Shown piece by piece: positions 8,693 through 19,677 of a DNA stretch of 64,000 nucleotides. Positions within the stretch are counted from its first letter, which is position 1, and every line of letters starts with the position of its first letter. Location: positions 62,001-126,000 of the forward strand of contig NZ_QLVD01000026.1 of assembly GCF_003352835.1 (NCBI RefSeq), written 5' to 3'. Origin of the DNA: Ornithinimicrobium murale. Lineage in GTDB: Bacteria; Actinomycetota; Actinomycetes; Actinomycetales; Dermatophilaceae. The notes beneath the pieces were generated by a model. It was not told the origin of the DNA. It made no database searches and saw nothing but the letters and a program-made list of their open reading frames with translations. A program made the position numbers and the translations under genes.

Positions 8693-9823
8693 ATGCACCT
8701 CGACGCCACCGACCTGAGCGAGTCCGAGCTCCGGCTCCAGCAGGAGGTCAGGAGTTTCCTCGCCGAACGTCTCCCTCCCGGTTCGTATGACGTGGGGCTG
8801 GGGATGACCGGTGCCTCCGACCCCGAGTTCTCCCGGGACCTGGGGGCACGCGGATGGCTGGGGATGTCGCTCCCGCCGGAGTACGGCGGGGGTGGTCGCA
8901 GCGCCGTCGAGCGCTTGGTCGTCGTCGAGGAACTACTCGCGGTCGGGGCACCGGTGGCCTACCACTGGATCGGCGACCGACAGTCGGGGCCAAACATCGC
9001 GGCCAACGGAACGGAGGAGCAGAAGCGGGCCCTCCTCCCGAGGATCGCCAGCGGGGAGCTCTCCTTCTCCATCGGCATGTCCGAGCCCGACTCCGGCTCG
9101 GACCTAGCCAGCCTGCGCACCCGTGCCGAGCGCGTCGCCGGTGGGTGGCGCGTCAACGGGACCAAGATCTGGACGACGGGGGCCGCGCGGGCCACGCACA
9201 TCCTCGCCCTTTTCCGCACCTCCGACGACCGGCACCACGGACTCACCCAGTTCATCGTCGAGCGTGACCTGGAAGGACTGACCGTCTCCCCCATCCCGTT
9301 CATCGATGGGACGCGAGAGTTCTGCGAGCTGGCGTTCGAGGACGTCTTCATCCCAGACGAGATGGTACTGGGCGAGGTCGGCGCGGGATGGGGGCAGAAC
9401 ATGGCCGAACTAGCGCTGGAGCGTGGTGGCGTCGACCGGTGGATGTCACTGATGGCCGTGCTCGACCACTGGGTATGCGGGGGCTGGGGCCCACTCGGGG
9501 CCGCCGCCACCGCGGACACCGGCGAGATCACGGCCCGCTGCTGGGCCTTCCGGGGCGTCTCGCTCGCGATCGCCCGCATGGTCGACGCCGGCAAGTCACC
9601 CTCGATCGAGGCCGCGCTGGCTAAGGAGATGGCGACCCGCTTCGAGCAGGACTGCGTGGAGATCGTGACCCGTCACTACGGCCGCACCCCAGACCTGACC
9701 AGTGACGATCCCTACGAGTCGCTCCTGGCCCGCGCCATCCTCGTCTCCCCATCATGGTCCATCCGGGGCGGGACGGTCGAGATCCTCCGCAATATCGTCA
9801 GCAAAGGACTGGCCCGCGCATGA
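8693..9823 (+). CDS. acyl-CoA dehydrogenase, large subunit of a probable heteromeric pair
   Basis: This 376-residue acyl-CoA dehydrogenase starts at the ATG at 8693, two bases after the CaiB stop, with AGGAG just upstream. Recognisable family segments are LPPEYGGGG, SFSIGMSEPDSGSDLASLRT (FAD/substrate loop), NGTKIWTTGAA, FVEL-like FCELAFEDVFIPDE, and the C-terminal RGGTVEILRNIVSKGLARA. It would introduce a 2,3-double bond into an acyl-CoA and pass electrons to ETF. The immediately following gene is a shorter, more divergent homologue overlapping by 4 bp. This is the arrangement of the alpha-beta FadE pairs known from actinobacterial steroid side-chain degradation. Confidence 0.92.
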   Translation: MHLDATDLSESELRLQQEVRSFLAERLPPGSYDVGLGMTGASDPEFSRDLGARGWLGMSLPPEYGGGGRSAVERLVVVEELLAVGAPVAYHWIGDRQSGPNIAANGTEEQKRALLPRIASGELSFSIGMSEPDSGSDLASLRTRAERVAGGWRVNGTKIWTTGAARATHILALFRTSDDRHHGLTQFIVERDLEGLTVSPIPFIDGTREFCELAFEDVFIPDEMVLGEVGAGWGQNMAELALERGGVDRWMSLMAVLDHWVCGGWGPLGAAATADTGEITARCWAFRGVSLAIARMVDAGKSPSIEAALAKEMATRFEQDCVEIVTRHYGRTPDLTSDDPYESLLARAILVSPSWSIRGGTVEILRNIVSKGLARA

Positions 9824-10875
9824 CTTCTCAGAACGTCGACCCCAGCTTCGCACCACTGATGGCGCAGTTCTTCCGGGAGCAGTCTCCGCCCGAGCGGGTC
9901 TCTGCCGCGGAGCAGCAGGACCTCGACGAGTCGCTGTGGGCACAGGTGACGGATATGGGCCTGCCCCTGATCGGCGTCGACGAGAAGCTTGGCGGCTCGG
10001 GTGGCAGCCTCGCCGAGTTACTCATCGTCTTGGAGGCTGCGGGCCGCGCCTGCGCCCCGGTACCGCTCGCCGAGACCGCCGCGGCGTCCTGGGCGCTGGC
10101 GCGCACGGGTACCCGCGCCTCCGGTGATCTGCTCACCGTGGTGCCTGGCGACCCGCGTGACACGCTCACGGTCACTGACGGCGTCGCGACAGGTGTCGTG
10201 CACGACGTGCCGTGGGCCCGCGTGGCGACATGCGCGTTGACGGTGGTCACGACCGACCAGGGGCCGATGCTCGTCGCGATCCCCCTGGAGTCCGCATCGG
10301 TGGGCGCGGGCTACGACCTCGCGCGGCAGCCGAGGGACAAGGTCACCATCGAAGCCGTCCCCGTGGCGGTGTCGCCCTGGCCGGGAGCCCCGGACGAGCT
10401 GACGGCCCGGCTGATGCTGCTGCGCGGCGCCCTGATGGCCGGTGCGCTCGAGGAGGTCGCCGACCTCACGCGGCAATATGTCGGCGAGCGGGTCCAGTTC
10501 GGTCGTCCGGTCGGGCGCTTCCAAGCCGTCCAGGAGCACGTCGTCCGCCTCGAGCAGCAGGCGCCGCTCGCGCTGCTGGCCGTCGCCCGGGCAGCCGCCG
10601 CGACCGAGGTCCACCCGTCGGCGCTCGAGGTGAAGATGATGAAACTCACCACGAACGAGGGCGCGCGGCTGGCCGTTCGGGCGGCGCACCAGGCCCACGG
10701 TGCTATCGGGATGACCCAGGAGTACCGCCTTCAGCTGCTCACCCGGCGCCTAAACAGTTGGCTCGGAGAGGTCGGCACGAGTGCCGACCTCGCAGCGGAC
10801 ATCGGGACCGTGGCGACCGAGCGTGGGATCGCGCGGCTGATCACCTCCAGCGCCGGAACGATGGAGCAGGCATGA
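9820..10875 (+). CDS. acyl-CoA dehydrogenase, small subunit of a probable heteromeric pair
   Basis: A 351-residue acyl-CoA dehydrogenase relative. The start ATG at 9820 overlaps the previous stop (ATGA). It has DMGLPLIGVDEKLGGSGG at the N-terminal domain, a shortened middle domain, and the C-terminal helical domain with RVQFGRPVGRFQAVQEH and AHQAHGAIGMTQEY. The usual SEPdaGSD loop is not visible, as in the beta subunits of alpha2-beta2 FadE complexes. It probably forms one enzyme with the 8693-9823 product; the pairing is inferred from adjacency and complementary motifs. It overlaps the crotonase gene downstream by 4 bp. Confidence 0.88.
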   Translation: MTSQNVDPSFAPLMAQFFREQSPPERVSAAEQQDLDESLWAQVTDMGLPLIGVDEKLGGSGGSLAELLIVLEAAGRACAPVPLAETAAASWALARTGTRASGDLLTVVPGDPRDTLTVTDGVATGVVHDVPWARVATCALTVVTTDQGPMLVAIPLESASVGAGYDLARQPRDKVTIEAVPVAVSPWPGAPDELTARLMLLRGALMAGALEEVADLTRQYVGERVQFGRPVGRFQAVQEHVVRLEQQAPLALLAVARAAAATEVHPSALEVKMMKLTTNEGARLAVRAAHQAHGAIGMTQEYRLQLLTRRLNSWLGEVGTSADLAADIGTVATERGIARLITSSAGTMEQA

Positions 10876-11636
10876 GTGACGACGTCCTCGTCGAGCAGCA
10901 CGAGCACGTCGCGCTCGTCAGCATCAACCGGGCGCCGGCCAACTACTTCAACTTCCCGCTGATCGCCGAGTTGGCCACGACCTTCACCGAGCTCGCCGAC
11001 GGCGGCACCAGGGCGATCGTGCTCGCATCGGAGGGCAAGCACTTCTGTGCCGGTGCGGACTTCGCCCATGGAGAAATGACCCAGGACCGCTCCGCGACCT
11101 CGGCCAAGCTCTACCGGGAGGCAGTCAAGCTCTTCCGTGCTCCTGTCCCGGTGGTCGCTGCGGTCCAGGGGTCTGCCGTCGGCGGAGGTTTGGGTCTCGC
11201 GTGCGCGGCGGACTTCCGGGTGGCCTCCTCCGCGACGCGCTTCCATGCCAACTTCTCGATGCTCGGGTTCCACCAGGGGTTCGCCCTCAGTGAGTCACTC
11301 CCGGCGATCGTGGGGCAGCAGCACGCGCTGGACATGCTCTACACCAGTCGCCGTCTCGACGGCGTCGCCGCACACCACATCGGGCTGGCCGACCGACTGG
11401 TCGAGCCTGGGCATGAGCGGTCCGGCGCCCTCGACTACGCCCGGGAGATCGCCAGGGCCGCCCCCCTCGCCGTGCGTTCCATGAAGGCCACCCTCCGGGG
11501 CGGGCTGGCCGACCGAGTCGAGAAGGTGCTCGAGCGGGAACTGAGCGAGCAGGACTGGCTGTGGCAGACGGAGGACAGCAAGGCGGCGATCGAGGCCAAC
11601 CTCCGTCGGGAGCAGCCGACCTTCCACGGACGCTGA
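10872..11636 (+). CDS. enoyl-CoA hydratase/isomerase (crotonase) family protein lacking both classical Glu residues
   Basis: A 254-residue crotonase-fold protein. The CoA-binding GKHFCAGADF and the oxyanion-hole GSAVGGGLGLACAAD are clear. At the places of the two catalytic glutamates of rat crotonase it has Gly (GGGLGLA instead of GGGCELA) and Phe (HANFSMLG instead of GQPEILLG). Ordinary water addition by that mechanism is therefore doubtful, and another reaction of the superfamily (isomerisation, C-C hydrolysis) or a binding role is possible. It is the last gene of the CaiB-ACAD-ACAD operon, and its ATG overlaps the previous stop by 4 bp. It converges with the gene at 11667. Confidence 0.85.
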   Translation: MSDDVLVEQHEHVALVSINRAPANYFNFPLIAELATTFTELADGGTRAIVLASEGKHFCAGADFAHGEMTQDRSATSAKLYREAVKLFRAPVPVVAAVQGSAVGGGLGLACAADFRVASSATRFHANFSMLGFHQGFALSESLPAIVGQQHALDMLYTSRRLDGVAAHHIGLADRLVEPGHERSGALDYAREIARAAPLAVRSMKATLRGGLADRVEKVLERELSEQDWLWQTEDSKAAIEANLRREQPTFHGR

Positions 11637-11666
11637 CGCCGGGGCGGTGCCAGCACGCCGTCCCGG

Positions 11667-13589
<1,923 letters not shown>

Positions 13590-13593
<4 letters not shown>

Positions 13594-14393
13594 CTCAGCA
13601 CCCACTCCCCCGTGAACGACGGTGTCGTCTTCTGCGCGAATGCCTCGCGTGCGGTCCGCGCGTCGGCGGTCGCGTAGTTCACGGCCTGCGCCCGCACCTC
13701 GGCGGCGAGGGCGGCCTCGAAGGTGGACAGCGTCCCCTCGTTGAGCAGCGCCTTGTTGAGCGCCTGCGCAATGGGCGGCCCGTCGGCGAGCCGGCCCGCG
13801 AGATCCCCGACCGCGACGTCGAGCTCCTGCGGTGCACAGACCGTGGAGACCAACCCCAGTTCCCTGGCTTCCTCCGCCGAGACGAAGTCACCCAGCAGCG
13901 CCAGACACTTGGCCTGCTGCAGACCGACCAGGTGCGGCAGCAGCCACGACCCCCCGAAGTCGACCGACAACCCGCGGCGCACGAAGATCTCCGAGAACCG
14001 GGACCGGTCCGAGGCGACGACGAAGTCGCAGCACAGCGCGAGGTTCCACCCGGCGCCGACCGCCGCACCGTCGACACGGGCGATCACCGGCTTGGGGAAG
14101 CCGAACAGCGCCGCGGCCGTCCTCGCGATCCTGCTGACGCGGGTGACCGGATGACCCACGGGCGCGGACGAGATGTCGGCACCGGCGCAGAAGGCATCTC
14201 CGGCCCCGGTGATGACGACGACCCGCACCGAAGGGTCGACCTCGGCGGTGCGCAGTATGTCGAAGAGCAGGTCCCAGGACGCCGGATCCATGGCGTTCTT
14301 CCGCTCCGGCCGGTTCAGGGTGATCGTCAGGACCCGCCCCGCTTCACTGGCGAGCACGCTGCCCTCGTTCCAGGCCTGGTAGTTGGCATCCAT
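13590..14393 (-). CDS. enoyl-CoA hydratase/isomerase, PaaG-like
   Basis: A 267-residue crotonase-fold protein. GDAFCAGADISS and GAAVGAGWNLALCCDFVVA form the CoA and oxyanion sites. The segment RRGLSVDFGGSWLLPHLVG has Asp where the PaaG group (ring-1,2-epoxyphenylacetyl-CoA isomerase, and similar dienoyl-CoA isomerases) carries its catalytic Asp. A 2,3/3,4-enoyl isomerase role on a ring or branched acyl-CoA is plausible but not proven. The ATG at 14393 directly abuts the TAG of the upstream acyl-CoA dehydrogenase, and its stop overlaps the next crotonase start by 4 bp. Confidence 0.88.
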
Positions 14394-15434
14394 CTAGTCG
14401 TCCTCCTCGTTCTGCGGCGCCCGCTGGGCGCACGCCACGGCATCGAGCCCTGCTGTGCGGGCGACCCGGTGTCGCCCGCCGTGAGACTGTTCCAGCGCCT
14501 TGCCCCTCTTGAGCCACAGCTGCAGGTCGTGCTCGAAGGTGAAGCCGATGCCTCCGTGGACCTGCAACGCCACCTTGTTGGCGACGAACTCGGCCTCCAC
14601 GGCGCAGATCCTGGCCAGTCGTGCGGAGGCCAGACCTTCCGGATCCGCGGCCGCGACCCGCCAGGTCGCAGCCCGCGCGGCCGTGGTGGCGAGCTCCACC
14701 TTGGAGAACGCATCGGCCAGCAGGTGCTTGACGCTCTGGAAGGACCCGATGAGTCGACCGAACTGCTGGCGCTCCTTGGCGTAGGCGACCGTGGCGCTCA
14801 CCAAGTGGCTCGCGATGCCGTTGAGCACGGCCGCGGATCCCACCAGTTCCCGGGCGACCACCTGGTCGCGCAGGTCTCCGGAGCTGGGGAGAAGCTCTCC
14901 CTCGGTGCGGGGGCTGACCTGGAACAGCCGTCGTGACGGGTCCTCGACGTGGACCCTCTCGAGGGCGACCTCGCCAGCCTGGTGGACCCGGAGCTGACCA
15001 TCCCGGGCCAGGACGATCAGGTCGCTCACGTGCGCGTCGGGCGCCAGTCCGCCATCGGACAGCGCGATGGTGACCCGTGACTCGCCGGAGGCGATGGCCG
15101 GGAGCCAGCGGCGCCGTTGATCCTCGCTGCCACAGGCAACGATCGCGAACGGACCCACGAAGACCGACTCGAGGAGGGCGTCGGGCACGGCCTGACGGCC
15201 CGCTTCCTCCAGCACGGGCAGGAGGTCGCACTCGGTGCCTGCGATCCCGTCATACTCCTCGGAGACCAGGATCGCGGGTGCCCCGAGATCGACCACCCCG
15301 CGCCACAACGACGGGTCCCGGCCGGAGTCGTCCATCCATGACAGTCGCTGCGCACCCGGCGAGCAGTGCCTGGCGAACAGGTCCGTGGCCGACTCGCCGA
15401 AGGCCTGCTGCTCTGGGGAGAAGGCATACCTCAT
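14394..15434 (-). CDS. acyl-CoA dehydrogenase, small subunit of a second heteromeric pair
   Basis: A 346-residue acyl-CoA dehydrogenase relative. N-terminal MRYAFSPEQQAFGESATDLF, LGAPAILVSEEYDG and TECDLLPVLEEAGR are followed by a reduced middle domain and the C-terminal ERQQFGRLIGSFQSVKHLLAD and QVHGGIGFTFEHDLQLWLKR. As in the 9820-10875 protein, the standard SEPdaGSD loop is absent, fitting a beta subunit that needs a partner. The partner is the upstream gene, overlapped by 4 bp at 15431-15434. It acts in the minus-strand catabolic operon between the transporter and the crotonases. Confidence 0.9.
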   Translation of the reverse strand: MRYAFSPEQQAFGESATDLFARHCSPGAQRLSWMDDSGRDPSLWRGVVDLGAPAILVSEEYDGIAGTECDLLPVLEEAGRQAVPDALLESVFVGPFAIVACGSEDQRRRWLPAIASGESRVTIALSDGGLAPDAHVSDLIVLARDGQLRVHQAGEVALERVHVEDPSRRLFQVSPRTEGELLPSSGDLRDQVVARELVGSAAVLNGIASHLVSATVAYAKERQQFGRLIGSFQSVKHLLADAFSKVELATTAARAATWRVAAADPEGLASARLARICAVEAEFVANKVALQVHGGIGFTFEHDLQLWLKRGKALEQSHGGRHRVARTAGLDAVACAQRAPQNEEDD

Positions 15435-16591
15435 GATCGGGGCTCCCTCGGCAATCCGAGCGCGGTCTCGCTGATGATGTTCTTCTGGATCTCGGTGGTG
15501 CCCGCGTAGATCTCACCGGCCCGGGCGTGCCAGTACTCGCGCTGCGTCGGGGGGAGCGGGACCTCGGGGGGACCGGCGGGGATCTGCTCGGCCCGCTCAC
15601 CCAGGATGTTGCGTTCCTCCTCGCGGATCCCGGTCAGGATCTCCGAGAGCCGCAGTTTGAGGACGCTGGGCAGCGCACCCTCGTCGCGGCCCCGGGACAT
15701 GATGTCGGTCAGCTCGTACGTGGCCTGCTCGTAGGCGAAGGCCCAGGCACGGTGGGACCCGAGGCGCTCGAGTGATCCGGTGTCAGGGTCGGCCCCCAGG
15801 CGCCGAGCGATCTCGTCGACGGTGTGGAGCATCCTGGTGTGGGTGCCGCGCCCCATGCCCCGCTCGAGCTTCAGCGACGTCTGGGCGATCCGCCACCCCT
15901 CGTTGTGCGGGCCGACGACGTTCGCCAGCGGGACTGCCGCCTCGGTGAGGAACACCTCGGCGAACCCCGCGTGGCCGTGAAGCTGGCGCAGCGGTCTGAC
16001 CTCGACACCCTCGGTGTCCAGGTCGAGGATGACGAAGCTGATGCCGCGGTGCTTGGGCGCCTCACGGTCGGTCCGGACGAGCGCGAACATCTTGGTAGCG
16101 ATCACACCGAAGGACGTCCAGGTCTTCTGTCCGTTGAGGACGAGTTGGTCGCCCTCGATCCGGCCGGTCGTGCGGAGCCCGGCCAGATCGCTGCCGGCGT
16201 CGGGCTCGGAGAAGCCCTGGCACCAGATGTCGGAGTTGTTCAGGATGCTGGGGAGCCACGCCTCCTGCTGATCCGGCGTCCCGTGTGCCATGACCGTCGG
16301 CCCGCCGTGCAGCAGGCCCATCTTGTTGACCCGCTCCGGCAGGTTCAGCCGGGCGTACTCCTCGTCGTAGATGAGCTGGTGCCAGTGGTCCAGCCCGAGC
16401 CCACCGAACTCTTTGGGCCAACCGGGCGCGGAGTAGCCGGCGGCGAAGAGCCTGGCCTCCCACTCAAGGTGCTGCGCCAGGCCATCCTCAGTGTAGTAGG
16501 GCTGGAACCGCCCCTTGGGCCGGTTGCTCTCGAGCCAGGCACGCACCTCGGCCCGGAACGCGACGAGGTCGTCGCTGAACATGAGGTCCAT
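15431..16591 (-). CDS. acyl-CoA dehydrogenase, large subunit of a second heteromeric pair
   Basis: A 386-residue acyl-CoA dehydrogenase starting at the ATG at 16591, whose A is shared with the TAA stop of tctA. Family segments are clear: GWPKEFGGLGLD, WCQGFSEPDAGSDLAGLRT (FAD/substrate loop), NGQKTWTSFG, FVILDLDTEG, and the C-terminal EIYAGTTEIQKNIISETALGLPR. It resembles the alpha subunits of FadE pairs that dehydrogenate bulky acyl-CoAs. Coupling to the downstream small subunit through an ATGA overlap supports a heteromeric enzyme. Its position directly after a tricarboxylate-type transporter suggests the imported acid becomes its CoA-ester substrate. Confidence 0.92.
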   Translation of the reverse strand: MDLMFSDDLVAFRAEVRAWLESNRPKGRFQPYYTEDGLAQHLEWEARLFAAGYSAPGWPKEFGGLGLDHWHQLIYDEEYARLNLPERVNKMGLLHGGPTVMAHGTPDQQEAWLPSILNNSDIWCQGFSEPDAGSDLAGLRTTGRIEGDQLVLNGQKTWTSFGVIATKMFALVRTDREAPKHRGISFVILDLDTEGVEVRPLRQLHGHAGFAEVFLTEAAVPLANVVGPHNEGWRIAQTSLKLERGMGRGTHTRMLHTVDEIARRLGADPDTGSLERLGSHRAWAFAYEQATYELTDIMSRGRDEGALPSVLKLRLSEILTGIREEERNILGERAEQIPAGPPEVPLPPTQREYWHARAGEIYAGTTEIQKNIISETALGLPREPRS

Positions 16592-18117
16592 TAGTCCTCC
16601 CCCGCCAATTCCTTGGCCTGGTCGATGATCGAGGGCTTCTTGTCCTTGCGGACCGCTCCCCAGATGGAGGAGGCGATGAACACCAGGACGAACACAGACA
16701 GCACGGCGGAGATCGGCCGGGTGGCAAAGATCGCCAGGGACCCGTCGGAGAGCAGCATCGACTGGCGGAACGACTCCTCCAGGATCGCGCCCAGCACGAA
16801 GGCCAGCACGAGGGGCGCCGGCTCGAAGCCGAACTTGCGCATGAAGTAGCCGAGCACGCCCATGATCAGCATCACCCACATGTCGAAGGTGCTGTTGTTC
16901 AGCGTGTAGACGCCCACGAGCGTGATGAGCATCGCGATCCCGCCGATGATGCCGATCCGCACCCGGAGCAGTTGGACGAAGAAGCCGACCATTGGCCAGT
17001 TGAGCAGGAGCAGGATGAGGTTGCCGACGAGCATCGAGGCGATCACACCCCAGAACAGCTCCGGATGCGCCGTGATCAGCTGCGGCCCCGGCGTGATGTT
17101 CTGCGCCATCAGCGCGCCCAGGATGAGGGCCAGGACGGCATTGGACGGCAGGCCGAGGGTCAGCAGCGGGATGAAGGCCGAGATGGAGGAGGCGTTGTTG
17201 GCGGTCTCCGGCCCGGCGACGCCCTCGATCGCTCCCTTGCCGAACTCCTCGGGATGCTTGGAACGGCGCTTCTCGACGCCGTAGGACGCAATGGAGGACA
17301 GCACGCCGCCCCCGCCGGGCAGCACGCCGATCGGGAAGCCGAGGAGCGACCCTCGGGTGATCGGTCCGCGGGATGCCTTCCAGTCCTCGCGGGAGAAGGT
17401 CAAGCGGCCGACCTCGCCGATCTTGCCATGCGACTGGCCGCTCCGCTCCATGACGTAGAGGATCTCGCTCACGCCGAACAGGCCCATCGCGACGGCGACC
17501 AGGTCGATCCCCGAGAACAGCCCCGGCAGGCCGAGGGTGAAGCGCGTGGTGCCGGCGATGGGGTCGGTGCCCACCACGGCCAGGAGGAGTCCGATCGCCG
17601 CGGCGATCACGCTCTTGAGGGTCGACTTGGTGCCTAGGTAGGTCACCATGACGATGCCCAGCACTGTGAGCGTCACGTACTCGGGCGGACCGAACCGCAC
17701 GGCGAAGCCCGCGAGGCTCGGCGCGATCAGGATGAGGCCGATGATCGCGATTGTGCCGCCGATGAAGGAGCCCACGGCCGAGATCGCCAAGGCAGGCCCT
17801 GCCCGACCCGCCTTCGTCATCTCGTAGCCGTCGATCGCGGTGACCGCGCTGGCGGCTTCTCCCGGGATCCGGAGGAGCACCGAAGTGATGGTCCCGCCGT
17901 ACATCGACCCGTAGTAGACGCCGGCGAGCATGATGATCGCCGAGGTCGGCTCCATGCCGTAGGTGAACGGCAGGAGCAGGGCGATGGTGGCGGTAGGCCC
18001 GAGACCGGGCAGCACGCCGATGACGGTGCCAATCATGACGCCCAGGAGGACGTACAGCAGATTGGCCGGCGTCAGGATGACGCCGAAACCGTCGATCAGG
18101 TTTGTCAGGCTGTCCAT
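16591..18117 (-). CDS. tctA: tripartite tricarboxylate transporter large permease TctA
   Basis: A 508-residue multi-span membrane protein with the TctA signatures GVLPGLGPTATIALLLPFTYG near residue 35, GVYYGSMYGGTITSVLLRIPGE, and the repeated-half motif GVAGPETANNASSISAFIPLLTLGLPSN. About eleven to twelve hydrophobic segments span the sequence. It forms the main channel of a secondary (ion-driven) carboxylate uptake system with TctB and the binding protein TctC. The ATG at 18117 lies 2 bp after the tctB stop, so the longer upstream ORF is not used. Its stop codon shares a base with the next gene's start, so transport and degradation genes are tightly coupled. Confidence 0.95.
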   Translation of the reverse strand: MDSLTNLIDGFGVILTPANLLYVLLGVMIGTVIGVLPGLGPTATIALLLPFTYGMEPTSAIIMLAGVYYGSMYGGTITSVLLRIPGEAASAVTAIDGYEMTKAGRAGPALAISAVGSFIGGTIAIIGLILIAPSLAGFAVRFGPPEYVTLTVLGIVMVTYLGTKSTLKSVIAAAIGLLLAVVGTDPIAGTTRFTLGLPGLFSGIDLVAVAMGLFGVSEILYVMERSGQSHGKIGEVGRLTFSREDWKASRGPITRGSLLGFPIGVLPGGGGVLSSIASYGVEKRRSKHPEEFGKGAIEGVAGPETANNASSISAFIPLLTLGLPSNAVLALILGALMAQNITPGPQLITAHPELFWGVIASMLVGNLILLLLNWPMVGFFVQLLRVRIGIIGGIAMLITLVGVYTLNNSTFDMWVMLIMGVLGYFMRKFGFEPAPLVLAFVLGAILEESFRQSMLLSDGSLAIFATRPISAVLSVFVLVFIASSIWGAVRKDKKPSIIDQAKELAGED

Positions 18118-18119
18118 GG

Positions 18120-18617
18120 TCAGCGGCCTCCCCACAGCTGGGCGATCACGTCGTCGGGGAAGCGGGCAGCCAGCAGCTGCACGAACAGCAGGTAGGTGAC
18201 CACCGTGGCCCCGACCGCGAGGACCACGGACATGAACCAGGTCTCGCGTGCCAGGAACCGGAACCAGATCACGAGCACCACCAGGCCGCTCAGCACCAGC
18301 CCGAACCTGGAGAACATGAGGATGAATAGCGACAGCGTCGCCACACCGATTGCGGGACGCAGCAGGCGACCGGCGAAGTCCTCGATATCCTCTCCGTCGC
18401 CGCCGATCAGCATGCCGACGACGCAGCAACCGATCAGGACCACCGCGACGATGCTCGGCCAGAGGCCGGGCGCGGGGGCCGACAGTGTGCCGACGCCGAG
18501 GCCGATCGCCCCCAGGAGGAAGTAGAGGCCGATGAGGGCGCCGACCGCGTACGGGACTCGTTGGAAGATCTTGTCCTTGACGCTGTGGGTCGCCACGGCG
18601 GTCTGCTCAGAGTTCAT
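18120..18617 (-). CDS. tctB: tripartite tricarboxylate transporter small subunit TctB
   Basis: This 165-residue protein has four predicted membrane segments (about residues 23-45, 53-70, 90-125 as two spans, and 133-155), the pattern of the small TctB subunit. It also carries the GTLSAPAPGLWPSIV segment usual after the first span. A GAGGAGG ribosome site precedes the ATG. A strong intercistronic hairpin (18639-18663) separates it from tctC upstream, which may lower permease expression relative to the binding protein. Confidence 0.9.
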   Translation of the reverse strand: MNSEQTAVATHSVKDKIFQRVPYAVGALIGLYFLLGAIGLGVGTLSAPAPGLWPSIVAVVLIGCCVVGMLIGGDGEDIEDFAGRLLRPAIGVATLSLFILMFSRFGLVLSGLVVLVIWFRFLARETWFMSVVLAVGATVVTYLLFVQLLAARFPDDVIAQLWGGR

Positions 18618-18638
18618 CTATCCTCCTCGGGGGTGGAG

Positions 18639-18663
18639 CTGGCCGCTGAGGACCAGCGGCCAG
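18639..18663 (-). terminator. intercistronic hairpin between tctC and tctB (partial terminator)
   Basis: CTGGCCGCTG (18639-18648) and CAGCGGCCAG (18654-18663) form a perfect 10-bp stem with a 5-base loop. It lies 12 bases downstream of the tctC stop and before the tctB ribosome site. There is no U-tract. Such hairpins after binding-protein genes often stabilise the upstream mRNA or terminate part of the transcripts. Confidence 0.6.
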
Positions 18664-18675
18664 TCCGGTTGCCTG

Positions 18676-19662
18676 TCAGCCCAGCAGTTCCGTCAGGATC
18701 GGGCCCAAGGTTTCCTGCTCGTCGCCCATCATCTCCTGCAGCGCGTCGGCGCCCATGAACTCGTCGAGAATCCGGACCTCACCGATGACCTCGACGGTCG
18801 CGGGGTCCTGCAGAGCCTTCTCCAGCGATCCCTCCAAGGTGGCGAGGACGTCCTCGGGGATGTCGGCGGGGGCCACCAGGATGAAGTAGGAGTTCCCGTA
18901 GATCAGGCTCTCGAAGCCCGACTCCGCCAGCGTGGGGACGTCGGGAATCCAGCCCAGCCGGTCGGGAGCACCGGTCGCCAGGATGGTGAACTCACCGGCA
19001 TCCACCTGGGCCATAGTGGTCTGCGCGTTGGAGCAGAAACAGGCGTCGACGTTATCGCCGAGCAGCGCCGTCACCGCCGGGGCCTCGCCCTGGAACGGCA
19101 CCGCGGTCAACTCTACGTCGTACTCTTCGGCCATCCGCACTAGTTCCACGTGCTGCGGCGAGCTCGCTCCCGCGGTGCCCACCTTGATCCCGCCCGGGTT
19201 GGCCTTGGCCTCCTCGATCAGATCGTCGATGCTGCTGTAGCCGGAGTCGGCCGACACTATGATGAGGCCCGGGCCGAACGTGCCCACGCCGATGGCCTGG
19301 ACGTCCTCCAGGTCGTAGCCGACGTCCTCGATGAGGGGGACCCGGCCCGCCGCTGACGCAGTGGTCATCCCGATCGTGTAACCGTCTGGATCAGACCGGA
19401 GGACGTCCGCCGTCCCGACGGACCCGGAGGCACCTTCCTTGTTCTCCACGACGAACGTGGTGCCGAGGTCCTTCTCCATGAACGAAGCGATCGCGCGGCC
19501 GCCGACGTCGGTGGGGCCTCCCGCGGCATAGCTGATTATCATGTTGACGTCATCGGACGGGAACTCGTCGGATGACGACGCGCCGTCGGAGCCGCCGCAG
19601 GCGGTCACCACGAGGAGTGACGCACCAGCGACAAATGCAGCAAGAACCTTGCTCTTGGACAT
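18676..19662 (-). CDS. tctC: tripartite tricarboxylate transporter substrate-binding lipoprotein TctC
   Basis: A 328-residue extracytoplasmic binding protein. The N-terminus is a lipoprotein signal: positive MSKSK, a hydrophobic stretch, and lipobox LVVTAC with Cys at about residue 22. The mature part has SYAAGGPTDVGGRAIASFME and VVENKEGASGSVGT, the typical TctC carboxylate-binding segments, and VPTLAESGF in the second lobe. It captures a carboxylate and delivers it to TctAB. It starts only 15 bp after the stop of the upstream CoA ligase, so ligase and transporter are co-transcribed. The ligand cannot be named from sequence. Confidence 0.93.
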   Translation of the reverse strand: MSKSKVLAAFVAGASLLVVTACGGSDGASSSDEFPSDDVNMIISYAAGGPTDVGGRAIASFMEKDLGTTFVVENKEGASGSVGTADVLRSDPDGYTIGMTTASAAGRVPLIEDVGYDLEDVQAIGVGTFGPGLIIVSADSGYSSIDDLIEEAKANPGGIKVGTAGASSPQHVELVRMAEEYDVELTAVPFQGEAPAVTALLGDNVDACFCSNAQTTMAQVDAGEFTILATGAPDRLGWIPDVPTLAESGFESLIYGNSYFILVAPADIPEDVLATLEGSLEKALQDPATVEVIGEVRILDEFMGADALQEMMGDEQETLGPILTELLG

Positions 19663-19677
19663 GCGTATTCCAATCTC

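Noticed and set aside
16591-18429. 612-residue version of TctA
   Set aside because: The extension overlaps tctB and is low complexity; the family start is the ATG at 18117.
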